A DNA stretch of 64,000 bases from Candidatus Ruthia magnifica str. Cm (Calyptogena magnifica) (GTDB lineage Bacteria; Pseudomonadota; Gammaproteobacteria; PS1; Pseudothioglobaceae): positions 558,001-622,000 of the forward strand of contig NC_008610.1 of the NCBI RefSeq assembly GCF_000015105.1, written 5' to 3'. Of this stretch, positions 46,593-58,614 are shown piece after piece. Under the pieces are notes generated by a model. It worked only from the letters and a program-made list of their open reading frames with translations. It did not search any database and was not told where the DNA came from. The stretch's first letter is position 1. Every line of letters begins with the position of its first letter. Made by a program: the position numbers and the translations under genes.

Positions 46593-48881
46593 ATGAAAAA
46601 AATTATCACCTTATTTATCTTAGTAGCAAACATTTTAGCTTGTTCAGTTACGTTAGCAGCACCTATTAAAAATATTGAAATACTAGGCCTTAATGTTATT
46701 TCTAGGGGTACAGTTTTAAGCTATCTTCCAATTGAGAAAGGTGATAATTATAACAATCAAGTATCAAGACAAATTATTCGAGCTCTGTATAAAACTAATT
46801 TTTTTAAAGACATTGAGGTTTCTCAAGAGACTCAAATTTTGAAAATTAAGTTAACAGAAAACCCGCATATTAAATATATTGAGGTGATTAATTATTCAAA
46901 TAAAGTAATTCAAGAAAAGTCATTAAATCAAATTTTGAAAACCAGGGGACTTTCTCAAGGTAAAATTTTCAATAAAAGACAACTTGATAAATTAATTACC
47001 CAACTAAAAGCTGTATACACATCAAAAGGTTATTATGACGTTATTATCGCCAAAACTATTAAGATTGATACACAAAATAGAGTGGGTATTGAGCTTAATA
47101 TTAGTGAAGGTAAAGTAGCAAAAATTAGCTCAATGAAAATTACTGGCAATCATATTTTTGATGAAAACGAGTTATTAAATTTATTTGAAATTGGACAGGC
47201 TGACTTTTTTGTTATCAATTATTTCACCGAAAAAGACCATTACTCTAAAGTGGCATTAGATGCTGGCATTGAATCTATGAAATCATTCTATATTAACGCT
47301 GGCTACCTTGATTTTAAAATTAATGAAGTCAAAACAGATTTATCAGAAGACAAGCAAAGTATTAGTATTAACCTTCAGATTAGTGAAGGCATTGAATACA
47401 AAATTGGCACCATTCAATTTACAGGAGACTTACTTAATAATTCTATTGAATATCTTAGAAAATTATTGAGTTTTAAAAAAGGTGATGTGTTTGAACGCAA
47501 AAAAATGATGCAAAGTTTGCAAGCCATTAACGACATATTCTCCAATCAAGGCTATGCTTTTTCTGATGTCAAAGTTGCAACATTAGAAAACACAAGTGCA
47601 CATACGATTAATTTAAGCATTGACATAGCGCCCAATAAAAAAGTTTACATTAACCGTATCACTATTGTTGGCAATACTCGTACTCAAGATGAAGTTATTC
47701 GTCGTGAAATTAACATTCATGAGGGCAGCTTATACTCTAATACTGAACTTAATGAATCTATCGAAAAAATAAAACGCTTAGGTTTTTTCTCCGATGTAAA
47801 AATGCAAGTTTCAAAACTTGAAGGCTTTAAAGATAAAATTAACTTACATTTTAGTGTTGAAGAAATACAAACCGGCATTTTTTCAATTGGCTTGTCACAC
47901 TCCAATAGTACAGGTGCATCGCTCAACTTAGGTGTACAAGAAAGAAATTTTTTAGGTACAGGTAATACACTAAACCTTTCTTTATCTAATTCTAAAGCAG
48001 CAAGAGATATTAGTTTTTATTTTTCTGATCCATATTTTACTCAAGATAGACACAGTATTAGTTACGGCGTATTTTCAAAAAAATTAGACGCATCTGAACT
48101 AAAGTTGGATGAATATAAGATTGATGAAAATGGCTTTAGTTTAGGCTATAGTGTACCAATAACAAAAAAAATAAGAATTGGTGCTGACTTAAGAGCTTCA
48201 AAGCGTGATATTAACTGTGGAACAACCCTTTCTGATGATCATGAACCAATACAATGTGCCAGTGAAGATGAAACTGAACTGAAATTGGGCTTGAATTGGA
48301 GCAACAATACACTAAATGACTTTAATTTTCCAACCAAAGGACAAAAAAATAGTTTAAATTTTAGTCTGGCCTTACCTGTGGCAGATTTTCGTTATTATAA
48401 GTTAGATGCTTCTCATAAAAGTTATTATCCATTGAAAAATGATTTAATTCTCTCCTTTAAAGGTAATCTAGGCTTTGCTCAGGGTTATGATGATAAAGAG
48501 CTCCCTTTCTTTAAACGTTACTATGGTGGTGGTTCTTCATCAGTGCGTGGGTTTGACTTTAACTCCTTAGGAATAAAATACATAGGTAGTGATAAAGTCA
48601 AAGGTGGTGAACTTTCTTTTCTGACTAGCGCCTCAGTCATCTCGCCAATAAAATTTATAGATGATAATAAAAACATGCGTATTAGCGCCTTTGTTGATTT
48701 AGGGTCGATTAGTGAAAAAGCCTCTGGTTTTGACTTGTATGAATTACGTCTTTCAATAGGTGTTGCATTTTCTTGGCTAACACCTATTGGACCATTAGGC
48801 TTTTATGCTGCCAAGCCTTTAATTAAAAAATCAGGCGACAAAATCAAAACGTTTGACTTCACATTAGGCACTAGTTTCTAA
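46593..48881 (+). CDS. bamA: Outer-membrane protein assembly factor BamA
   Basis: Central barrel of the Bam complex that inserts proteins into the outer membrane. The 762 residues comprise a signal peptide (ITLFILVANILACSVTLA), five POTRA domains (the fifth around KVYINRITIVGNTRTQDEVI) and a C-terminal Omp85 barrel with FKRYYGGGSSSVRGFDFNSL, the VRGF lock motif, and a final phenylalanine. It lies between rseP and lpxD; skp, present between bamA and lpxD in E. coli, is missing. Confidence 0.96.
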   Translation: MKKIITLFILVANILACSVTLAAPIKNIEILGLNVISRGTVLSYLPIEKGDNYNNQVSRQIIRALYKTNFFKDIEVSQETQILKIKLTENPHIKYIEVINYSNKVIQEKSLNQILKTRGLSQGKIFNKRQLDKLITQLKAVYTSKGYYDVIIAKTIKIDTQNRVGIELNISEGKVAKISSMKITGNHIFDENELLNLFEIGQADFFVINYFTEKDHYSKVALDAGIESMKSFYINAGYLDFKINEVKTDLSEDKQSISINLQISEGIEYKIGTIQFTGDLLNNSIEYLRKLLSFKKGDVFERKKMMQSLQAINDIFSNQGYAFSDVKVATLENTSAHTINLSIDIAPNKKVYINRITIVGNTRTQDEVIRREINIHEGSLYSNTELNESIEKIKRLGFFSDVKMQVSKLEGFKDKINLHFSVEEIQTGIFSIGLSHSNSTGASLNLGVQERNFLGTGNTLNLSLSNSKAARDISFYFSDPYFTQDRHSISYGVFSKKLDASELKLDEYKIDENGFSLGYSVPITKKIRIGADLRASKRDINCGTTLSDDHEPIQCASEDETELKLGLNWSNNTLNDFNFPTKGQKNSLNFSLALPVADFRYYKLDASHKSYYPLKNDLILSFKGNLGFAQGYDDKELPFFKRYYGGGSSSVRGFDFNSLGIKYIGSDKVKGGELSFLTSASVISPIKFIDDNKNMRISAFVDLGSISEKASGFDLYELRLSIGVAFSWLTPIGPLGFYAAKPLIKKSGDKIKTFDFTLGTSF

Positions 48882-48923
48882 ATCAAACGTATAATTGTAT
48901 TTTGATTTAATCTAAATAAAATA

Positions 48924-49922
48924 ATGTACACATTGGGGGAAATTGCTAAAACTATTAACGCCAAACTCGTGGGTGACGCCAATATTGAAATTACAGGTAT
49001 TGCTACAAGTTTATCTGCCAATCAAACGCAACTAACCTACATCAACGGTAATAAATACAAACAAATGTTAATAAACTCTAAAGCTGGTGTTGTTATTCTT
49101 AATAATAATTTGTTAAAGAACTGTCCTACTAATGCTTTAGTGGTTGATAATGTCTACTTAGCATTTGCAAAAGCCACACACTTATTTAAAAAACAAACTG
49201 TGCATTGTCAAGGTACTCATTCAAGTGCCAAAATCAATTATGCAAAAATAGCACCAAACTGCATTATCGGTAAAAATGTTGTCATTGGGAATCACTGCAC
49301 CATTGCTCCAAATGTTGTCATTGAAGATGATGTTATTATCGGTAATTACACTTTGATTCAGCCAAATGTAAGTATTTTACAAGGCTGTTCAATTGGTAAC
49401 AATGTTGTTATATCCCCTGGCGTAGTGATTGGTTCAGAAGGATTTGGTAATGCTCAAGATCAACAAAAACACTGGTATAGTATTGCACATCTTGGTTATG
49501 TTATTATTGGCAGCAATGTGAGCATTGGTGCCAATACAACCATTGACCGAGGCACGATTGAAGACACTCAAATTCACAATGGTGTGCAAATTGACAACTT
49601 AGTACATATTGCACATAACGTTATTATTGGTCAAGACTCTGCCATTGCTGCTACAGTGACCATTGGTGGTAGCTGCACGATAGGAAAAAGATGTATGATA
49701 GGTGGTGGTGCAACTATTGCCAGCCACATTAGTTTAGTAGATGATATTATTGTGACAGGTGCTAGCACTGTTGATAAAAATCTATCTGAGCAAGGACATT
49801 ACACAGGTTTCACCTCTATTAATAAGCATCAAAAATGGAAGAAAATACAAGTATGGCTGTTAAATCTTGATAAAATCGCTCATTATTTAAATATTAAACT
49901 TAAAGAATTAAAGGGAAAATAA
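48924..49922 (+). CDS. lpxD: UDP-3-O-acyl-glucosamine N-acyltransferase LpxD
   Basis: Adds the N-linked acyl chain in lipid A synthesis. The 332 residues have an N-terminal uridine-binding domain, then a left-handed beta-helix made of hexapeptide repeats ([20 protein letters not shown] and onward), with the catalytic histidine in [13 protein letters not shown] and [15 protein letters not shown] for substrate binding. fabZ starts one base after its stop. Together with fabZ and lpxA it forms the lipid A block. Confidence 0.96.
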   Translation: MYTLGEIAKTINAKLVGDANIEITGIATSLSANQTQLTYINGNKYKQMLINSKAGVVILNNNLLKNCPTNALVVDNVYLAFAKATHLFKKQTVHCQGTHSSAKINYAKIAPNCIIGKNVVIGNHCTIAPNVVIEDDVIIGNYTLIQPNVSILQGCSIGNNVVISPGVVIGSEGFGNAQDQQKHWYSIAHLGYVIIGSNVSIGANTTIDRGTIEDTQIHNGVQIDNLVHIAHNVIIGQDSAIAATVTIGGSCTIGKRCMIGGGATIASHISLVDDIIVTGASTVDKNLSEQGHYTGFTSINKHQKWKKIQVWLLNLDKIAHYLNIKLKELKGK

Positions 49923-49923
49923 C

Positions 49924-50367
49924 ATGGAAATGAGCATTCAAGACGTCAAAAACTATCTACCCCATCGTTATCCTTTTTTACTCATTGATAGAGTACTAGA
50001 GCTAGAAATTGGAAAATCAATTGTGGCATTAAAAAATGTTACCTTTAATGAGCCTCAATTTACTGGGCACTTCCCTGAACAACCAATTATGCCTGGCGTT
50101 ATGATTGTTGAAGCCTTAGCCCAAGCAACAGGAATTTTGGCCTTTAAATCTGAGGCAGGTAAGCCAATTGATGGACAAATATATATGCTTGTTGGTATTG
50201 ATAAAGTCAGATTTAAACGCATGGTTGAACCTGGAGATCAGTTACGTTTAGAGGTAGAGGTCATAACAATTAAACGTGGTATTTGGAAGTTTAAATGCAA
50301 AGCAACTGTAGATAATCAAATTATTACGAGTGCTGAACTAATGTGCACTCAAAGAACAGCAGGTTAA
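49924..50367 (+). CDS. fabZ: 3-hydroxyacyl-[ACP] dehydratase FabZ
   Basis: Hot-dog fold dehydratase of fatty-acid elongation. The 147 residues contain [15 protein letters not shown] and the active-site block [20 protein letters not shown] with catalytic histidine and glutamate. Position between lpxD and lpxA is the standard arrangement, where it helps set the balance of hydroxyacyl-ACP between phospholipid and lipid A synthesis. Confidence 0.97.
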   Translation: MEMSIQDVKNYLPHRYPFLLIDRVLELEIGKSIVALKNVTFNEPQFTGHFPEQPIMPGVMIVEALAQATGILAFKSEAGKPIDGQIYMLVGIDKVRFKRMVEPGDQLRLEVEVITIKRGIWKFKCKATVDNQIITSAELMCTQRTAG

Positions 50368-50390
50368 TTAAAAAAATTAAGGAGTGTAAG

Positions 50391-51182
50391 GTGGCTATAG
50401 ATCCTAGTGCAATTATAGATCCTAGTGCAAAAATTCATAAAAATACTGAAATATGTGCTTATGTCATTATTGGTGCTAATGTAGAAATTGATTCTGGCAC
50501 AATTGTTGAGGTGCACGTTGTTATTCAAGGCCCAACTAAAATTGGAAAGAATAACCATATTTATTCTTTCGCCTCAATAGGTGGAGATCCACAAGATATT
50601 ACTTATGTAGAAGGTCAAGAGTCTAGTTTAATTATTGGCAACGACAATCTCATTCGTGAATTTTGCACCATTAACCGTGGCACCGAAAAAGAAAATTCCA
50701 TCACTCGAGTGGGCTCTAATAATATGTTAATGGCTTATGTTCATATTGCCCATGATTGTCAGGTAGGTGATCACATTATTATGTCCAATAATGCCTCTCT
50801 TGCAGGTCATGTTAGAATCCATGATTGGGCAATTTTGGGTGGCTTCACCTTGGTTAAACAATTTTGTATGATTGGCATGCATACCTATGTTGGTATGGGT
50901 TGCCAAATCAACAAAGACATTCCTGCTTATATGGTCGCCTCTGGTGTGCAAACTCGGGTTAGAAGTATTAACGTCGAAGGCATGAGACGACGAGGTTTTA
51001 GCCCTAATGCGATTGCAGCCATTAAACGTGCCTTTAAGGTTGTTTATCGTGAATCTGGCTTATTAGACCAATCTCTTAAAGAATTAGAACAATCAGAATC
51101 TGACCATCCAGAAGTGGTACAATTTGTTAAATGCATTCGTAGTTCTAAGGTTGGTATTATGCGTGGCCCAACTGAAGAATAA
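50391..51182 (+). CDS. lpxA: UDP-N-acetylglucosamine acyltransferase LpxA
   Basis: First acylation step of lipid A synthesis. I place the start at GTG 50391, six bases after AAGGAG, giving 263 residues (E. coli 262); an upstream in-frame start would overlap fabZ and add 16 residues without homology. Hexapeptide repeats run through the protein, the catalytic histidine lies in AYVHIAHDCQVG, and the C-terminal helical part has INVEGMRRRGFS. The first codons repeat (DPSAIIDPSAKI, from an 18-base direct repeat). lpxB, which often follows, is absent; murJ comes next. Confidence 0.94.
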   Translation: MAIDPSAIIDPSAKIHKNTEICAYVIIGANVEIDSGTIVEVHVVIQGPTKIGKNNHIYSFASIGGDPQDITYVEGQESSLIIGNDNLIREFCTINRGTEKENSITRVGSNNMLMAYVHIAHDCQVGDHIIMSNNASLAGHVRIHDWAILGGFTLVKQFCMIGMHTYVGMGCQINKDIPAYMVASGVQTRVRSINVEGMRRRGFSPNAIAAIKRAFKVVYRESGLLDQSLKELEQSESDHPEVVQFVKCIRSSKVGIMRGPTEE

Positions 51183-51199
51183 TATTTTAGAGATGCTTT

Positions 51200-52729
51200 T
51201 TGGATAAGTCTTTTTTAAAGTCCAACAGTATTATCGCTGCCATGACTTTTCTTTCACGCATACTAGGCTTGGTGCGTGATTATTTTATTGCCCGATATTT
51301 TGGTGCCAACGGTCTAACTGATGCCTTTTTAATCGCTTTTAGAATCCCCAATTTTTTTAGACGTCTATTTGGCGAAGGTGCTTTTTCACAAGCTTTTGTA
51401 CCTATTTTAGCCGAAGCTAAAACCAACAATACACAGGCCGAGGTTCAAAATATTATTAACCACATTGGTACAAAATTTCTTTTTGTGTTAATTCTGATTA
51501 CACTCATTACAGTTGTTATTGCACCCGTCATCATTTTTATGTTCGCTTGGGGTTTTTACTTTTCACCCGACCCAATGCAATTTAACCTGGCATCAGATAT
51601 GTTAAGAATTACCCTTCCTTATTTGTTATTCATCTCTTTAACAGCTTTTTCTGGTGCTATTTTAAATACTTATGATCAGTTTGCAGTGCCTGCATTTACA
51701 CCAGTTTTACTCAATATTTCTATGATTTTGAGTGCTATATATTTATCTAAACACATGGACACCCCCATTATGGCACTGGCATGGGGGGTATTTTTTGGTG
51801 GCATTACACAGCTTTTGTTTCAGATACCTTTTTTAATAAAAATAAAAAAACTACCCAAATTAGCACTTGGCGATCATCAAGCAATTAAAACCTTAAAAAA
51901 ACGTATGTTACCCGCTCTATTTGGGGTTTCAGTATCACAAATAAATTTACTAATCGATACCATGATTGCTTCAGTTCTTGTCAGTGGTAGTGTTTCATGG
52001 TTATATTATTCGGATAGGCTATTAGAACTACCTTTAGCACTTATTGGCATTGCTTTAGCAACAGTATCTTTAGCCAAATTAAGTCAGCATTTTGCTGATA
52101 AAAATGATGAAAAATTTGCACAAACAATCAATAATACTTTAACAATTGGATTATTACTTGGACTACCTGCTTGTGCTGGATTGGTATTGCTTGCTGAGCC
52201 TCTGATTATTACCTTGTTTCAATACGATCAATTTGATGCATTTGCTGTATTCCAATCATCATCAAGTCTGATGGCTTATGGTTCAGGATTAATGGCTTTT
52301 ATTTTTGTTAAGATTTTAGCGCCTATTTTTTTATCCAGAGGAGACGCCAAAACACCAGTTAAAGTTGGGGTCATTGCAATGATATCTAATGTTTTCTTAA
52401 ACGTTATTTTAGGTTTTTATTTTGCTCATGTAGGTCTGGCAATAGCCACTTCTATTTCTGCTTTACTCAATGCCAGTTTGCTCTATTACTATTTAAACAA
52501 GCAATCTATTTTTAATGTTTCTAGTAACTTATATCAAACTTTTTTTAAAGCCCTGGTTGCAAGCTTTATAATGACTGTCTTTATTTTGATTTTTGGATCA
52601 GAGGTTGAACTTTATTTAAAAGCTGATGTTAGTTCAAGAATAACATTGCTTGGCACAACTATTGTGCTTGCAATTATTATATATTTTGCCAGCTTAAAAC
52701 TGTTAAACATAGGAATAAAAAAACAATGA
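51200..52729 (+). CDS. murJ: Lipid II flippase MurJ
   Basis: Moves lipid II across the inner membrane for peptidoglycan synthesis. The 509-residue protein has about fourteen membrane helices of the MOP exporter fold and the family N-terminus FLSRILGLVRDYFIARYFGA followed by NFFRRLFGEGAFSQAFVPIL with the essential arginines. The start is a TTG at 51200; the nearby ATG at 51193 is out of frame and no better in-frame start exists. yggX overlaps its end by four bases. Confidence 0.94.
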   Translation: MDKSFLKSNSIIAAMTFLSRILGLVRDYFIARYFGANGLTDAFLIAFRIPNFFRRLFGEGAFSQAFVPILAEAKTNNTQAEVQNIINHIGTKFLFVLILITLITVVIAPVIIFMFAWGFYFSPDPMQFNLASDMLRITLPYLLFISLTAFSGAILNTYDQFAVPAFTPVLLNISMILSAIYLSKHMDTPIMALAWGVFFGGITQLLFQIPFLIKIKKLPKLALGDHQAIKTLKKRMLPALFGVSVSQINLLIDTMIASVLVSGSVSWLYYSDRLLELPLALIGIALATVSLAKLSQHFADKNDEKFAQTINNTLTIGLLLGLPACAGLVLLAEPLIITLFQYDQFDAFAVFQSSSSLMAYGSGLMAFIFVKILAPIFLSRGDAKTPVKVGVIAMISNVFLNVILGFYFAHVGLAIATSISALLNASLLYYYLNKQSIFNVSSNLYQTFFKALVASFIMTVFILIFGSEVELYLKADVSSRITLLGTTIVLAIIIYFASLKLLNIGIKKQ

Positions 52730-52995
52730 ATACTGTAAAATGCATTAAATTAGGCCAACAACTTGAAGCCTTGGATAGAGCGCCTTATCCTGGTGAATTA
52801 GGTCAAAAAATATTAAGTAACGTATCCAAACAAGGCTGGAAACTCTGGCTTGAATACCAAACCATGTTGATCAATGAAAACAACTTAAATTTGATGGATT
52901 CAAATGCACAAAGTTATCTTAAAGAACAAATGGATAAGTTCTTCTTTTCAAAAGAAGACGTAGATGATATTCAAGGTTACAAGCCCAATGAGTAA
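52726..52995 (+). CDS. yggX: YggX, probable Fe(II)-trafficking / oxidative damage protection protein
   Basis: Small cytosolic protein that protects Fe-S enzymes from oxidative damage in enterobacteria. The 89 residues include VKCIKLGQQLEALDRAPYPG, GWKLWLEYQTMLINENNLN and the C-terminal FFFSKEDVDDIQGYKP, a close family match. In many genomes it is next to mutY; here it overlaps murJ by four bases and gmk by eight. Confidence 0.94.
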   Translation: MNTVKCIKLGQQLEALDRAPYPGELGQKILSNVSKQGWKLWLEYQTMLINENNLNLMDSNAQSYLKEQMDKFFFSKEDVDDIQGYKPNE

Positions 52996-53599
52996 TGGCG
53001 TGTTGTTTGTTATTTCCGCCCCTTCAGGGTGTGGAAAAACTTCATTAGTTAAAGCGCTCATTAAAAAAATTGATCATTTGTGTGTTTCAGTTTCACACAC
53101 CACAAGAGCGCCACGCTTAGGTGAAGTACAGGGTGAAAACTACTTTTTTGTTTCTAAAGATGAATTTAATAAAATAAAAAATAACAACGGCTTTATTGAA
53201 TCAGCACAAGTGTTTGATAATGATTATGGTAGCGCCAAACAATTGGTTCAAAATTTGTTAAATAATGATTCTGATGTTATTTTAGAGATTGACTGGCAGG
53301 GTTTTAGACAGATTAAACAAACTTTTAATCACTCAGTTGGTATTTTTATTCTCCCACCTTCTCAAGCGGTATTAAAAAAACGCTTAACCGATAGAGGACA
53401 AGACAAACAAAGTATTATTGGCAGAAGAATGCATGATGCAGACAATGAAATGCAACATTTTAATGAATTTGACTATCTAATTATTAATGATAATTTTGAC
53501 GTAGCTCTGAATAATTTATCAATCATTGTTCAAGCCGAACGTCTAACGTTAGCACAACAATCAATCAAACACAAAGATTTGCTTAAAACATTGATATAG
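52988..53599 (+). CDS. gmk: Guanylate kinase
   Basis: Phosphorylates GMP to GDP. From the ATG at 52988 the protein has 203 residues, beginning SNGVLFVISAPSGCGKTSLV with the P-loop, then SVSHTTRAPRLGEVQGENYF for GMP binding and RRMHDADNEMQHFNEFDYLI. An upstream in-frame start at 52964 lies within yggX and adds residues outside the family. rpoZ and spoT, the usual downstream neighbours, are not here; rpoH follows. Confidence 0.96.
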   Translation: MSNGVLFVISAPSGCGKTSLVKALIKKIDHLCVSVSHTTRAPRLGEVQGENYFFVSKDEFNKIKNNNGFIESAQVFDNDYGSAKQLVQNLLNNDSDVILEIDWQGFRQIKQTFNHSVGIFILPPSQAVLKKRLTDRGQDKQSIIGRRMHDADNEMQHFNEFDYLIINDNFDVALNNLSIIVQAERLTLAQQSIKHKDLLKTLI

Positions 53600-53647
53600 C
53601 CTATAATATCGACCCTTTCTAATATTTATCGTTAGTTATTTAACAAA

Positions 53648-54490
53648 ATGAATCAAGAATTCGCATTATTACCTGCTAAAAAAATCTCAAATTTGGAGGT
53701 TCAAAAATATCCACCTATCTTAAACAGTGAACAAGAACATGAATTAGCCGTTAAATTGTATGAAAATCACGATTTAAGTGCAGCCAGAAAATTAGTTTTG
53801 TCGCACATGCGTTTTGTCGCCTTTATTGCCCATGGCTACAAAGGCTATGGCCTTGAACAGGCCGATCTTGTGCAAGAAGGTACCATTGGATTAATGAAGG
53901 CAGTTAAGCGTTTTAATCCAAATAGAAATGTACGTCTTGCCTCATTCGCGGTGTATTGGATTCGTGCAGAAATTCACGAATTTATTTTCAAGAATTGGAA
54001 AATCGTTAAAGTTGCCACAACCAAAGCACAACGCAAATTATTTTTCAAACTTAAACAAGCCAAAGCACATATTTATAGTTCATTGAACGAAGAGCAGGCA
54101 GATAAAATTGCTAATGATTTGGGTGTACGTCGTAAAGATGTATTGGAGATGGAATCGCGTTTGCAATTTAACGACGTAACATTTGAAGTGTCTGATGATG
54201 AGGATTCTCTCGCACCAGAACAATACTTAACCAATGAAAACGTCCAAACACCTGAACAGTTGTTACTAATAAACGATTCAAAACAGAATCAACAGCAGCA
54301 ACTTTATAAAGCCTTATCATCATTAGATGAAAGAAGTTTAGATATTTTACAATCTAGATACTTGAAAGAAGAAAAAACAACCCTACATACTTTAGCAGAC
54401 AAGTATGGTATCTCAAAAGAAAGAGTGCGCCAACTTGAAACTAAAGCTATGCAAAAGCTTAAATCAAACTTACAAGAGCAATCTCTTTAA
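53648..54490 (+). CDS. rpoH: RNA polymerase heat-shock sigma factor RpoH (sigma-32)
   Basis: Directs transcription of chaperone and protease genes. The 280 residues (E. coli 284) contain region 2 with DLVQEGTIGLMKAVKRFNP and LASFAVYWIRAEIHEFIFKN, followed by NWKIVKVATTKAQRKLFFKL, the RpoH-box region typical of sigma-32, and region 4 helix-turn-helix (ADKYGISKERVRQLETKAMQ). It lies directly upstream of groES-groEL, its expected targets; it is normally next to ftsX. Confidence 0.94.
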   Translation: MNQEFALLPAKKISNLEVQKYPPILNSEQEHELAVKLYENHDLSAARKLVLSHMRFVAFIAHGYKGYGLEQADLVQEGTIGLMKAVKRFNPNRNVRLASFAVYWIRAEIHEFIFKNWKIVKVATTKAQRKLFFKLKQAKAHIYSSLNEEQADKIANDLGVRRKDVLEMESRLQFNDVTFEVSDDEDSLAPEQYLTNENVQTPEQLLLINDSKQNQQQQLYKALSSLDERSLDILQSRYLKEEKTTLHTLADKYGISKERVRQLETKAMQKLKSNLQEQSL

Positions 54491-54496
54491 AGACTG

Positions 54497-54527
54497 ATTT
54501 TTAAGTTCAAGCATTAAGCTTAAAAAT
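54497..54527 (+). promoter_or_regulatory. Inverted repeat between rpoH and groES
   Basis: ATTTTTAAG (54497-54505) and CTTAAAAAT (54519-54527) form a nine-base stem with a 13-base loop, 33 bases before groES. It is not a CIRCE element, so HrcA control is unlikely. It may be an AT-rich terminator for rpoH or part of the groES leader. Confidence 0.4.
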
Positions 54528-54559
54528 TATTTATTTGTTTATTAATCTAGGAGAAAAAA

Positions 54560-54847
54560 ATGAATATTCGTCCCCTTCACGATCGTGTGATTGTCCGTAG
54601 AACACAAGAGGAAAAAACCACTGAAAGTGGATTAATCATTCCAGATTCAGCCACAGAAAAGCCTTCAAAGGGTGAAATTTTGGCGATTGGTAACGGCAAA
54701 ATTAACGATAATGGTGATGTTATTGCATTAGATGTTAAAGTTGGAGACCAGGTATTATTTGGTCAATATGCGGGTAACGAAATTAAAGTAGATGGTGAAA
54801 CATTGCTAGTTGTACGTGAAGACGATATTGTCGCAATTATTGAATAA
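54560..54847 (+). CDS. groES: Co-chaperonin GroES
   Basis: Heptameric lid of the GroEL folding chamber. The 95 residues begin [20 protein letters not shown] and include the mobile loop and [20 protein letters not shown] strong GGAGA ribosome-binding site precedes the ATG. groEL follows after 12 bases. Confidence 0.97.
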   Translation: MNIRPLHDRVIVRRTQEEKTTESGLIIPDSATEKPSKGEILAIGNGKINDNGDVIALDVKVGDQVLFGQYAGNEIKVDGETLLVVREDDIVAIIE

Positions 54848-56494
<1,647 letters not shown>

Positions 56495-56516
56495 CAATTT
56501 TTTTATTTAAGTAAAT

Positions 56517-56546
56517 AAAAAGCTCCATAAAATGGAGCTTTTTTTT
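56517..56546 (+). terminator. Intrinsic terminator of groES-groEL
   Basis: AGCTCCAT (56521-56528), loop AAA, ATGGAGCT (56532-56539), followed by a run of eight T on the plus strand; with the flanking A and T runs the stem extends further. It lies 23 bases after groEL and is the best terminator in the window. Confidence 0.95.
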
Positions 56547-56730
56547 GGTATGATACTTGTAAAATTATCATATTCAAACATTAAGACCACTGCATTAGCC
56601 TAGCATAACCTATGAAGCACATAAAACAAGGACCCCTCTTACCTAAAAGCTCGTCAAATAGTGAGCTATTCGCCTTATTTTTGTATGGGGAATGCACTAT
56701 TTTTTACACCCTAAGTTGTATTAATTCATT

Positions 56731-58614
56731 ATGAGTAACTACGATTCATCCTCTATTGAGATTTTAACAGGTCTTGAAGCAGTACGTAAACGTCCAGGAA
56801 TGTACACTGAAACTGAGCGCCCAAACCACCTTGCCCAAGAAGTTATTGACAATAGTGTTGATGAAACAATTGCAGGATATGCTTCTAAAATTAGCGTTAT
56901 TTTATACAAAGATGGTTCTTTATCCGTTGAAGATAATGGTCGAGGTATGCCTGTGGATATTCACCCTAAAGAAGGAAAATCAGGTGTTGAAGTTATTTTA
57001 ACCAAACTCCATGCAGGTGGAAAATTTTCAAATGATTCATACCAATTTTCAGGCGGCTTACATGGTGTTGGAATTTCAGTGGTTAATGCCCTATCCACCT
57101 TAGTAGAAATCTGGATTAAAAGGGACGCTAAAGAACATTACATCACTTTTTCAAACGGTTTTAAGCAAACAGAACTTGAAATAACTCGCAAAGTTGGAAA
57201 ACGTAACACAGGTACCACTGTTAAATTCAAACCTGATGCACAGTTTTTTGACACCATTAAATTCTCTGTAACCAAATTACGCCATAATCTACGCTCTAAA
57301 GCGGTTTTATGTCCAGGTTTGGAGGTTAATTTTTATAATGAAATAGATGAAGCAACAGATAAATGGATTTACAAAGAAGGCTTAAAAGATTATCTGTCTA
57401 TATCTTTAGATGTTTTAGATTGCCTACCACCCACACCATTTATTATTGATTATAAAACTGACGAACAGCAACTTAATTGTTCGCTTGCATGGACGCAATA
57501 CAACACCAATGTTGTGGCTGAAAGTTATGTTAACCTTATTCCAACCATTGGTGGTGGTACACATGTTAATGGGTTAAGATCAGGGCTTAATGAAGCCCTA
57601 AAAGAATTTTGCGAATTTAGAAATTTAATCCCCAAAAACATCAAACTCACGCCTGATGATATCTGGCAAAAAATTGCTTATACATTATCTATTAAAATAT
57701 TAGACCCTCAATTTTCCGGACAAACTAAAGAAAGACTTTCCTCTAGAGAGAGTGCTAGTTTTGTTGCCAATGTCGTTAAAGATGCCTTTAGTCTTTGGCT
57801 AAATCAACATACTAGCATTGCAGAGCAAATCGCTCAATTGGCTATTGCCAATGCACAAGCAAGACTTAAAACTAATAAAAAGGTCATTCGCAAGAAAATA
57901 ATTAGCGGTCCTGCCCTGCCTGGAAAATTATCAGATTGTACTAGTACTGATCTTAATCAAACAGAAGTATTTTTAGTTGAAGGTGACTCTGCAGGCGGTT
58001 CTGCCAAACAGGCAAGAGACAAAGAGTATCAGGCTATTTTACCACTACGCGGTAAAATTTTAAACACTTGGGAGGTTGATTCTGAGCAAGTATTGGCCAG
58101 TAACGAAATTCATGATATTGCCATTGCTATTGGTCTTGAGCCTAATAGTGAAGATTTATCTGGCTTGAGATATGGAAAAATTTGTATTCTTGCTGATGCC
58201 GATTCAGATGGCGCACATATTGCTACGCTCATTTGCACTTTATTCGTAAAACATTTCCAAAAACTTATTCAAAAAGGACATATATTTGTTGCAATGCCAC
58301 CCTTGTATCGTGTGGATGCAGGAAAATATGTTCATTACGCCCTTGATGACAATGAACGAGATGCTATTATTAAAAAAATAGAAAATAAAAACAAGCATGT
58401 TAAAATTCAAGTTCAGCGTTTTAAAGGTTTGGGTGAAATGAATCCATATCAACTAAGAGAAACCACCATGCTACCTGATACTAGGCACTTAATTCAACTC
58501 ACATTAGATGATCCATTGCAAGTTTTTCAAACTATGGACATGTTGTTAAGTAAAAAACGCGCAGCTGATCGAAAAAAATGGTTAGAAGAAAAAGGTAATT
58601 TGGCTAATGTCTAA
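56731..58614 (+). CDS. parE: DNA topoisomerase IV subunit B
   Basis: ATPase subunit of the decatenating type II topoisomerase. The 627 residues begin SSIEILTGLEAVRKRPGMY and show the GHKL ATP-binding motifs (AQEVIDNSVDE, VEDNGRGMPVDIHP, GGLHGVGISVVNAL) and the TOPRIM region EVFLVEGDSAGGSAKQARDK with DADSDGAHI. The length (E. coli ParE 630, GyrB 804) and the lack of the GyrB insertion support ParE. queC overlaps its end by eight bases. Confidence 0.94.
   Translation: MSNYDSSSIEILTGLEAVRKRPGMYTETERPNHLAQEVIDNSVDETIAGYASKISVILYKDGSLSVEDNGRGMPVDIHPKEGKSGVEVILTKLHAGGKFSNDSYQFSGGLHGVGISVVNALSTLVEIWIKRDAKEHYITFSNGFKQTELEITRKVGKRNTGTTVKFKPDAQFFDTIKFSVTKLRHNLRSKAVLCPGLEVNFYNEIDEATDKWIYKEGLKDYLSISLDVLDCLPPTPFIIDYKTDEQQLNCSLAWTQYNTNVVAESYVNLIPTIGGGTHVNGLRSGLNEALKEFCEFRNLIPKNIKLTPDDIWQKIAYTLSIKILDPQFSGQTKERLSSRESASFVANVVKDAFSLWLNQHTSIAEQIAQLAIANAQARLKTNKKVIRKKIISGPALPGKLSDCTSTDLNQTEVFLVEGDSAGGSAKQARDKEYQAILPLRGKILNTWEVDSEQVLASNEIHDIAIAIGLEPNSEDLSGLRYGKICILADADSDGAHIATLICTLFVKHFQKLIQKGHIFVAMPPLYRVDAGKYVHYALDDNERDAIIKKIENKNKHVKIQVQRFKGLGEMNPYQLRETTMLPDTRHLIQLTLDDPLQVFQTMDMLLSKKRAADRKKWLEEKGNLANV

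Noticed and set aside
50397-50430. Direct repeat at the start of lpxA as a regulatory site
   Set aside because: It encodes two consecutive turns of the beta-helix (DPSAIIDPSAKI) and is explained by the protein repeat.
54497-54527. CIRCE element upstream of groES
   Set aside because: The inverted repeat does not contain TTAGCACTC or GAGTGCTAA and has a 13-base loop.
56580-56730. Possible small RNA between groEL and parE, because the sequence has a GCTC/GAGC pair and looks less AT-rich
   Set aside because: No match to 6S, 4.5S, tmRNA or another RNA I know, no clear promoter plus terminator pair, and the region can simply be the parE leader.
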